Below, piece by piece: positions 55,391-64,000 of a DNA stretch of 64,000 nt. The notes under the pieces are model-generated. The model saw only the letters and a program-made list of their open reading frames with translations, was not told the DNA's origin and did no database searches. The stretch is from Rhyzopertha dominica (taxonomy: Eukaryota; Arthropoda; Insecta; Coleoptera; Bostrichidae), in the NCBI GenBank assembly GCA_025024175.1, contig QCXZ01000064.1, forward strand, positions 3,410,001 to 3,474,000. The letters run 5' to 3'. Every line of letters starts with the position of its first letter. The stretch's first letter is position 1. Position numbers and translations under genes: made by a program.

Positions 55391-56549
55391 GGCAAAACCA
55401 ATTCTATGCCGTGCTGTCTGCACTAGACCTAAACTGCATTGATGAGCTATAATGATATAGATCTATCTGCAGTTGGTTGCGGCGCAAACAGCATTTAATA
55501 AGCACTTAATAAGTGAGTTAACCGGAGCATATTCAATCAAGGATAGTAAATAGAACGCATCATGCCTGTGGAACAAGAACAAAAAAGTACTAGAAAGGAA
55601 GTCGGGCAGAACCTAACAAGAATATTATTATAATTATGTTTTCATAAGAAACGATACAATTTATGATGAACTGTGTATAAAATGCGATCAAATACAACCA
55701 CAAATTTAGCTATTAAATGAGGAACATACACAGGGTGTACACACTTCTACCAATGCTCCTTAAACCAAAATAAACTGTAAAAGTGGAATATATAACCAAC
55801 CATCTTTACAAAAGTAGTCTACATGTTTGGTGAATAAAGTGGTATTAAAATTCAATAGGAAATCAAAAAATGCAATAATATACAGTGTGTTGTAAAACAT
55901 GTTTAGAGTATGCCCAGCTCAACAGTCTAGAAAAGTTTGGGAAAGAACCCGTTGTGCTTATTTTGAAGAATAAAAGGATTGCGAAAAAAGAGGTGAGACA
56001 CCTAGACAGTAATAATAGTGGGATGTAGCAAACGTAGGTTCGATAAAATCCTACAGTTCACTAGTTGGCAAATCGACTGAAGCTGTGACGTACCTACACA
56101 ATTAAGTTTACCCCAAATCGGCCCACACCTATTAAAGCGATAACGCCAACTTAGATTCCACGTAAACTCCGATAAACTGATCAATTAACGGTCGGTTGAG
56201 ATTAACTCGGATGCTCCAGCGGATTTCACTTAGCGATGTGTTCGTTATCCTAAATGCAAGACAAGAGGGTAAAAAGGAGGTACACTTCGAATTATAAACT
56301 GTAGCTCCATATGCATATTACATCAACTAAAGTTGTTTTCATTGGGGATACAGAGAATGAGACGGACGCGTTAAATTTTTGTTTATTTCGAAAATACATA
56401 TTTTTAATTAATAGAAAACGTAAGTGACTGACTGCAACGTTTCAATTATATATATAAATTGCTTGACAAACCACGACATATTACGACAATCACGAGGGGG
56501 TAAAATCTTAATGTATCGCTTTAAAAGAATTTACTCACTCAATAAAGAC
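55391..56549. other. No gene recognised; isolated transposon ends
   Basis: ACACAGGGTGTACAC at 55729 and TATACAGTGTGTTG at 55880 look like degenerate transposon ends in the same orientation. The minus frame at 56002 has no domain. Confidence 0.4.
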
Positions 56550-57460
56550 TATACAGGGTGAGTTTTTTTCCATGGCCATTTTCCATGGGGATCTCGAAAA
56601 CTAGCAGAACTAGAAGAAAGGTTGAACGCCGCTTTGTTGACCTAATTCAAAGAATGTTTTGGATTTTAAAAAAAGTTCATGGCTCACTAGATATTTTGAA
56701 AGAACTAAATTTTGAGTATCTCATTAAATCCTTTTACCTCGTATAATTTTTATGTTACAAAAAAAATATAAATACTAAAGTTTTAGATAATTTTACCCTT
56801 AATAAAATAGTGTACCCCAGTTTATTATACGTCTGCGATTTTTTTTACCTATTCAACGATATAAAACTCGGTATAATTATTTTGAAAAATACCAGAGTTA
56901 TGTCCAATTTTCTGTATAATTTTTTGTATTATTTTTAAATAGTTAGCCATAGAACAATTGTTTCTTGTATCTGACATTAGTTAGAACCGAGCACTAAAAA
57001 TTCACGTATTTGTAGGTTGAAAATTTAGAAAACCTTAATATGGTTGAATGCTACATCATATGCCACAAAAATTCCGTTCGAGCAACTGAAGAATACTTTC
57101 ATCGCTACCAAGATAGCCTTCTTTAAAGCAGTTTAAAGGCTTTACGATAATTTAGGGCAATATGGCCCTTTTTGTAAACCAAGAAATCGGTACAGGGGTA
57201 CAAATAAAGCTAAACAAATCAACATTTTGGCAAAAGTAAACATAAATCCGTCATGTTCAACACTTCACAAAGTGCTGTTGTTAAAACATTGAAATTACAT
57301 AGATTTAACCCCTTACATTTTTTGTAACATCAAAAATAACCCTAAAAAGGAGAAGGTTTGGCTTCTTCACTGGATGAAAAAACCTGGAGACAATTGCGCA
57401 ATCAGGCCAACGATCTGGATTACCGATTTGTTACAAATTTACGAGGTTCACGATGACTTT
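56550..57460 (+). pseudogene. DUF4817-type transposon remnant, 5' half
   Basis: It starts with the terminus TATACAGGGTGAGTTTTTTT (56550). At about 57035 the translation gives MVECYIICHKNSVRATEEYFHRYQD, the DUF4817 block, then after stops TNQHFGKSKHKS and a second helix region with LKLHRFNPLHF at about 57290. Many stops and shifts are present and no catalytic block was found before 57460. It is a different family from the 53.9-kb element (YFHRYQD in place of YRQRFPN). Confidence 0.6.
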
Positions 57461-59349
57461 GAGTCTCTGATATTTTGACTTAAGTTTCACATTCAAATTC
57501 CAAAAAATCTTCAATAAAGTAGTTTCTAAGAACATCTTCGGTGGTGTCTTATTCGAGTCTTCTAACATAGGGATACGCTTTTTTTGGTGCTGCCTTTAAT
57601 CCGCCGTCTTGTCTTGGCACCTTCCTTTGGTTACTGTTAGGGTAACTTTTGCTTGATGATGAGCGGGAGAACTTATCTTATTTGCAACTCTTTAAACTGA
57701 TTCGATTAAAACAATAAATTGTTGTGTTGTAATTGGGTATTAGCTATTTTCAAGTCACTATAACTTAGTTTTTTTTAATTTTGCACCAGTCAGTCATTAT
57801 TGGATATTTTTACTTTCTAAGGTGTAAAAGTTCCACTTCACTGCTCAACGCTCTCGCTAAAGTTAGTCGTCTAATGTAGGTCAGCGAAAAATATCTTTGA
57901 AAGGTTGTCGCCTTTCTAGACGTCGCTTGCAATATAAGTTACCTTCTGCTTCCATGATTTCTTCAATTTGTATGAGACACACTATCGTATCACATTTTTC
58001 ATACATCTTCCTGTAGCTTTAATGCCCACATCAGCAAAATTACACAGAAGGCAAATTTTCAGTATCAGTATCGTACTTATCTTCTTCCCTATTAAGCAAA
58101 TTAATAATTGCAGCTACAAACAGATATATTGAAGAGTTACTAAAATCGACACAAAGGGATAGGAGAAAGAGTTTGGACCAAGACCATTCAACTAAATAAA
58201 TAACGAAGGAAGAAGGACATATTGTTCTTCTAAATTAATGCTTTCTTCATTATCCCGCAAATTAATCCACCCACCCTCCTACGTGTGCGTTAATCAAGTA
58301 GAAAGCTTCGAAACTTACCGGGCAACTCCAGGAAATTACTCGTCCTCCGCTGCCTGCCCCTGGCGGTATTCTGGAAGTTGAGAGGCCCTATGTCTTCATT
58401 AGAAACGTTTGACATATTGGACGCCAACGAATCCCTGGAGCCCCTCCTGGAGGCAAGGTAGGCCAGGCCACCCTTGACCGAACCCTTTAAAAGAGCAATA
58501 ACAACTCATGTAAAAAGAAAACGGCTGGTTGCGACCAACGATCGGGACAGAAGCTGAAAGCAATTTTGTAAAAGCGAAACCGGAGCGTAAAACAGCGGTG
58601 AGTTTAAAAGAACATTGAATTAGCATGATGACGTATTTTGTTTTATATATCAACCCATCAGAAATATAGATATCACATTACATATAACAATTTTGATGGG
58701 GACATTAATAAAAAGACGTTATATCTTAAAATTAACGCAAAGAAAACAGCTAAAAGGGTATTGTTAAAAAAACTGTGTATAAAAATGAAATTATTAGATC
58801 AATCATTGTGAAAACAAGGTTCTATTCTGATAGTTACGAAACGATTAAAAGTCATCGAAATCGGTCAAGAATGGCGTATAATTATTAATATTTACAGAGA
58901 CGACTGGTTTTTTTTCAAGGGCTATTTTAAATCATAGTTAATTAATATTAAAAAATTAAATATGTTATCACTTGATTGGTAAATTGGTATGTACAAGAGA
59001 TTAATATTTATCTTCTTTCAGAGCTGTGGTTTGTAGGTTTGTAGTACTAGTCTAGTATTCACAAGTATAATTTTCCCATTGGAATAAGATTATATGTCCC
59101 GTATTGGAAATTATCACCATGTTTGTAAAATATGTGATACCATTTAGAAAAGTTTTAGATGTGAATTTGAATAATATTCGTTATACATATTTGTTTTCTT
59201 ATGAGTATAAGTACTTGTTTATTAGGATTTAAGCAGAATTTTTAATAAAGCGCTTAACCCTTATTCAAGAGGGCTTAATCCAGTACTGAAGGAATGCCTC
59301 TCCGGGATACTTGCGACTAATTTATGACTTGTTCGTCGGTATTTTCTAA
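57461..59349. other. No gene recognised
   Basis: Short frames only. The minus frame 58399-58653 falls in a GC-richer patch (58260-58560) and has no domain. 57540-57620 reads as weakly open, without similarity. Confidence 0.4.
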
Positions 59350-60935
59350 ATAATAATAATACACATAATTAATTAGCACAAGGCTAGTATTTGATACATT
59401 GGAAAATAACATTTACTAATTTATTTAATGTTCACCATGAATACGCAAAACAAACAACCCAAAACAAATTAAACAATATTCTCACGCTACCCAGTGCCCC
59501 TAATATAAACCAGCAACTGTGATTTGAAGCATCTAAGAGATTTAGCAGATCTAACATGAATTGTATTTTATAAAACCTTTGAAAAATAGAGATTTAGAGG
59601 CAGTTGCGTAAGTTCTATTCACAAAAATATCACCAGCATTTAGAGTTTCATACTGATGAACATCATGTGCCCTATCATTTTTGTTAGGTAAGGTGGCATG
59701 AGATTATTTATTATTTTATATATAAAGACCATCGTAAGATACAGCACTCTGAGCGCAATATTCAACCACCGTAGAGCAATCAATATAGTCCTAATCGGCG
59801 TGAGCCTGGTACACTTTAGAATAATTCTCATTGCACGATTTTGAAGTTTTTGCAAGCAAGACATCTTGTTAAGATTGAACTGGAACACTATCGACGCACA
59901 GTATTCAAAATGAGGTTGTATAATAGTTTTATATACTCTAATGGTCGTTTCCATAGAGAGGAATTTAGCCACTCTTGATAAAATGAACAACTTTCTAGAT
60001 ATTTTCTTTTGCATGTAGTTAAAGTGCTCATCAGACGATAACAAGCAGTCAATTGTGAGACCTAGGTATTTATATATCCTTACAATATGCAAATATTGAT
60101 ACATTAAGCTTTAATCTATTTGAAGCTAGATACTGCTCTACCTTTGCAAGAGTTTTATTCATTTTTGCTATTACTACATCTAAATTACAATCACTTTCAA
60201 CAAGAAATGTATCATCTGCAAATAAATTTACAAAATCACAACCAACAAACAAATCAATATCATTAATATATAATGTAAACAACTGAGGCCCTATCACNCT
60301 CCCCTGAGGTACCCCACATTCACTCACCGCCTCTTCCGAAACTATGTCCCCAATCCTGACTCTCTGTTTTCTACTACTTAAATAATTAGCCAACCACTCG
60401 TGCACCTTTCCCTGAAAACCACATTGAAATAATTTTCTGAGCAATATCGACCTGTCAATTGTCTCAAAAGCTCGCTTCAAATCGAGAAAAACACAAACAA
60501 TATACTTATTAGTGCTAATATCGGCATAAGAGTGATTTTGCCTAAATCCGGATTGATAAGGCAACAATATTTCATATTTTTCTACTGTAACTGTACTGTA
60601 CTGTACTGCTGTAAGAGTTGTCTGTAAACTACCATTTCCAATATCTTCTCAACAACAGGCAAAGTATTAATTGGTCTAAATTCGCTGCACTCAATAGTGT
60701 TAGCCACCTTTGGTATAGGAAATATAGTACTAATTTTAATGAAGTTGGGCACACAAGCACCAGACTGTGAAGTGTTAATGAAATTCAAAAGAACATGACC
60801 TATAGTTTGAAATATTCTTTTTAGGATTCTAGAGTTAGTGCAATCATTCACATTGAATTTATTATCCAGATTTTTAACTAAAGGGAACTGAAGTGGTAAG
60901 TAATTCCCCATTATTGGAGTTAAAATATTTTACTG
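59350..60935 (-). mobile_element. Truncated non-LTR retrotransposon, minus strand
   Basis: A short AAT tail (59349-59362) marks the 3' end and the coding part ends near 59440. The 5' end at about 60935 lies in the RT fingers. TATTTT occurs near both ends and may be a worn target duplication, but this is weak. Confidence 0.65.
59470..60911 (-). pseudogene. Non-LTR retrotransposon reverse transcriptase, minus strand, nearly complete RT
   Basis: Starting at 60911 the first frame covers ILKRIFQTIGHVLLNFINTS, GACVPNFIKISTIFPIPKV and ECSEFRPINTLPVVEKILE (fingers). The next, from 60567, has LPYQSGFRQNHS, motif A (VCVFLDLKRAFETIDRSIL), motif B (ECGVPQG with one N codon, then GPQLFTLYINDI), motif C (NLFADDTFLVES) and the thumb RLKLNV. 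The third, from 60104, has YKYLGLTIDCLLSSDEHF, YKTIIQPHFEYCASI and KLQNRAMRIIL. Breaks lie at about 60575 (TACTG microsatellite, about 20 bases) and about 60090. All RT catalytic aspartates are intact. The family differs from the other non-LTR copies (FADDTF box). Confidence 0.8.
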
Positions 60936-61219
60936 CGGCAATATAACCCCAGAAGAATGTGAAAAGTATAATAGTGTAGAAGAATACAAAAGGTATATAT
61001 TCGGAGAAACCCTGTCGATCATTTCAGCAATATTTGTTAAAGAAACTCCAAAAAATTTTTGAAACATACAGTGCAAACAAGTTTTTTTTAAGGAAATAAA
61101 AAAATCACCTAGGAAGCGAGACGTCGTAGAAATAATATGCCAACCTGATATAATTAAAACCGATTAGAAACACCACACATATTTGACTGTAGTAGGTGAT
61201 TTTGATCAGTTTAGATTTT
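60936..61219. other. No gene recognised
   Basis: AT-rich DNA between the retrotransposon and the PLE tail. 61045-61140 reads as weakly open in one frame but without a motif. Confidence 0.35.
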
Positions 61220-61400
61220 ATTGTAGTGTTGTTTCTATGACTTTTCGCGTCCCAGCTGCTTGGTGTTTAATTATTTTAAAAAAATTGTTGGAAATGCGTG
61301 TATCAAACATTTCTCTTGGAGCTTTTTAGACTTAAATTGCAAAAGTAATCCAAACGTCAACATAGTAATTTTTGTCAGTGTTTAAATCAATTAAAAAGTA
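61220..61400 (+). repeat. Penelope-like element 3' tail remnant
   Basis: GTTGTTTCTATGACTTTTCGCG and, further on, GTAATCCAAACGTCAACATAGTAA and GTCAGTGTTT follow the same order as the tail of the PLE at 50380-50555 (GTTGTTTCTATGACGTCTCGC, GTAATCGAAACGTCAGACTATTAA, GACAGTGTTT). It is a diverged fragment of the non-coding 3' part with no coding piece attached. Confidence 0.6.
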
Positions 61401-63569
61401 TTGGTTTACTTCACTTAACTTTAAAGGAGGCCAGATATTGTTTTTGCAACGAATAGTTATAAGAAATAAACAAAGAAGTAATTCTTCTTGCTATGTTCCA
61501 TCGTCGGAACATAAATGCTGAATCGGCTCCCACATATAGTTGGCTTATTATGTTCTGATGGTTATACTGTCGTTGTTTGACTACTCAACTGCATTAGTAA
61601 CAGAAACAAGTAATTTTGATGCACAACAGGTATACGGTGTCATTACATTTCAGCAATTTTGTGTCTACACTATGACTGGTTTACTAATCTAATATCAGCT
61701 AATATAATGTATGTATCAGGTACTTATTTTTTCCATTAGATCACGTATGCAGAGATAGAGAATAGATTTAATATAGGTGTTAGTAGAAGTTAAATAGACG
61801 ATTAAGTTATATTCGCAGAATATTTCTAATCCCACAGTGCACGAATTGTGTTGAGCTATCGGAGTTTGAAATTTATCGAAATTGCTGAGACAGCACATAG
61901 AGTTATCTAAAGTCCATACGCATAATATCCTTATCGAATCTTTTCAGACTGAAATGTGGGTGTCACGTTTGTTCACTCCTGAACAGAAAATAAAATTTTC
62001 CATGCCACCCTCTTAAATAATATGAAAACACGTCTTCGTATTTCTACGTGTAAACTATCACAATACAAATAAGGCAAGCTCACGTCTCCTTGTTTATATA
62101 ACTCGTTTTGTAGGTAAATAAGATGCTCACTTTAATATCTATGAGGATAGTTTGATTGAAAACGAAACGAATTCTAAACCATTATTTAGTAAGTTTTTTA
62201 TTATAACAATAACAACCAAAGGACAATTTCAGTTTGAATCAAAATTGAAAACAGTGCAATTATTTGGATAATTAGCTTACTATTTAATTAATTAAACGTG
62301 TTTTAACGACATACATTCTACATGTTCACAGGGAATTAATTATAACGCTATCGATGTAGGCTGCAAACTAAAAGAAAGGAATTTATTAGTTTACTCCGCG
62401 TTGTAAAAATAGATCATCTAAACAACGAATAGCCACCAATACAGATAAATTACTCTACAGGCTATTCATAAAATTTTCCATCATCAACCTGAGTAGAGTG
62501 GATAAATTTATTTCAATGTAACATTTATTTCTCAAATGAAAAACCTTGATTTATTTTCACTAAAACAATGATAAGTAATTTGGTCAACTTGTATTAAAAC
62601 AAAAACACAGTAGCTGACTTTAACACCATAGCGTAATGCCTCCATGTATCTAAGTAATAGATGGGTGATTGATTGATTTTGGCAAATACTAAAATGAGTT
62701 AGTAATGGTTTTTTTTGTTAATTTCATGGTACTTCAATGACATAGAGGTATCCAAAATAAGTGTGTTCTAAAAAAAATTATGAGGGCATATAAAAACTTA
62801 GGAGTGAGAGAATGACGCCTTAGGTAAGGCAACGACTTTTACAAACAATTCTTGAACCTTCAGCAATAAAATCATGTCTATTTTATAAAAAATCTTATTA
62901 TTTTTCTTTCACATTATAATTGTTATAACGAAAATCACAAAGCAAGGTTAATGTTTCAGATATGCCTAATTATTTGTAGCAAACTTACTTTAATTGGCAC
63001 TTAATCACAATGGTAACAGTAACAAACATTTTACCTAAAAGTTAACTTGTAATTCTTCTAATAAAAAACCATTCATTCATCAGTCTTCCTTAAAATTTTG
63101 CTATAGATTCTAATCACAAATAATAAATATTTCGATATTAATTAATAATACTCGTACGGTATAAAAGAAGCCAGGATTGTTATGAAATGCTTGGTAAATT
63201 TCAAACTGTAGAGCGAAAAATACGCTAAGCAACAAATAAACCAAGCTCACCCTGTCAAAAGATCATTCTCTCATAATTCGTAATTCCCTGAGTACGAATC
63301 GAAATGAGGGAATGACGCTGATGAAAATTCAGGATTTTTTATCTTTTTATGTGCCCATATGGTTCAGAAGTAATGACTGACACTTGAAGCCAAAATAATG
63401 TAGTTTGTAAGAAAATAATAGTTATAGATTTCTGTTAAAACTGAACGGACGTATTTCCAGATTTTGTGAGAATTACCCAGATCAATTCCGCTTCTTTTTA
63501 CCAGCAAAATCAAAACAAAAGGAGAAGAGCCTTATAAATTAATGACATATATTGAGAGGAATGTTATTC
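61401..63569. other. No gene recognised
   Basis: Very AT-rich DNA, with no frame over 60 codons and no repeat boundary seen on either strand. Confidence 0.45.
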
Positions 63570-63920
63570 AAAGAACCAGCTCTTGGAGGTTCTTAAGACA
63601 AAATATTTTGATAAAACATTCAGAATTGATAGTTTGGCTAAAGAGCGTGGAGACACAATTTGACGACTATCGCAGTATCACTTTATATTTAATCCAATTA
63701 AAATGATTTGCCATAAAGTTAAGAATCATGTAGGGAGGCAAAATACTGCACCAAAATTTAGTGATAGCAGCATACAAGCCTTCCAAGTAAAAAAATCACA
63801 GCAAATAGTTGGTTTAACTGTGTGCATCGTATGATAAGAAAATTTTTACAAGGAACGACCGGTGACGGAGTTAATAATTCAGCTTAGCAACGATCATGAA
63901 ACAGACTATGACAGTGGCTA
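63570..63920 (+). pseudogene. DDE_3-type transposase, C-terminal fragment
   Basis: One frame reads FDKTFRIDSLAKERGDTI, stop, RLSQYHFIFNPIKMICHKVKNH, then NTAPKFSDSSIQAF. After another stop come ENFYKERPVTELIIQLS and an acidic end. The block RL..YH...NPI is the third catalytic motif of the family at 29.94-30.74 kb (RLPPYHCIFNPIE there). Here the catalytic glutamate codon is AAA (K). The acidic tail DHETDYDSG parallels the acidic end of the other copy. The N-terminal half and both aspartates are missing. Confidence 0.65.
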
Positions 63921-64000
63921 AATCTAATTTAAAAATATGTAAAAATAATACTTTTTAAAATACAAATAGTCTCGTTTTTAAGTTATGAGATCTTAGATGT

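Noticed and set aside
59350..60935. Target duplication TATTTT for the minus-strand retrotransposon
   Set aside because: Six AT bases next to imprecise boundaries are too likely by chance to count as evidence.

Overview
The window is AT-rich eukaryotic DNA, almost certainly from an insect; a beetle-like genome would fit, but the species cannot be named from the sequence. The evidence is the mix of mobile elements: mariner, Tc1-like DD37E and DUF4817-type transposons, Penelope-like elements (PLEs), several non-LTR retrotransposons with TAA-type tails, an hAT-like element and FLYWCH/Mutator-like fragments. I found no convincing host protein-coding gene, rRNA, tRNA or CRISPR array. Scattered single N bases suggest a long-read assembly with unresolved positions.

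Layout. 0-9 kb: PLE fragments, a truncated DDE transposase (2.2-2.9 kb, minus), a small inverted-repeat element (4.55-4.71 kb) and otherwise unrecognised DNA. 9-17 kb: mostly unrecognised, then a 5'-truncated non-LTR element with a clear 8-bp target duplication (13.8-14.9 kb) and a chimeric junction between two DNA transposon families (15.5-16.9 kb). 18.0-21.8 kb: a nested cluster in which a PLE is split by an hAT-like element (8-bp duplication TTTAAAAC) and by a non-LTR element. 22-32 kb: three pieces of a FLYWCH-domain Mutator-like family, one holding the best-preserved gene in the window, a 342-codon DD37E transposase with terminal repeats and TA target sites (27.72-29.02 kb); also a YqaJ-domain pseudogene and a nested non-LTR element. 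33.8-35.3 kb: a 514-codon open frame with zinc knuckles, a retroviral-type protease, a long acidic linker and an integrase C-terminal module, but no reverse transcriptase. 36-45 kb: more PLE, non-LTR and mariner remnants, a near-perfect 85-bp inverted repeat whose arms carry hammerhead-ribozyme-like cores (39.9-40.1 kb), a degenerate minisatellite and a decayed DD37E-type transposase. 48.4-50.7 kb: the longest PLE copy, ending in another hammerhead-like core. 52-57 kb: three DUF4817-type transposons, one with both termini. 59-64 kb: a decayed non-LTR element, a PLE tail and a DDE C-terminal fragment.

The genes do not form an operon or pathway. They are independent transposon genes at different stages of decay, and the nesting gives their relative ages. 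The items with the most potential are the intact DD37E element with its paralogous empty site, the compact gag-protease-integrase-tail frame, and the ribozyme-like PLE termini.
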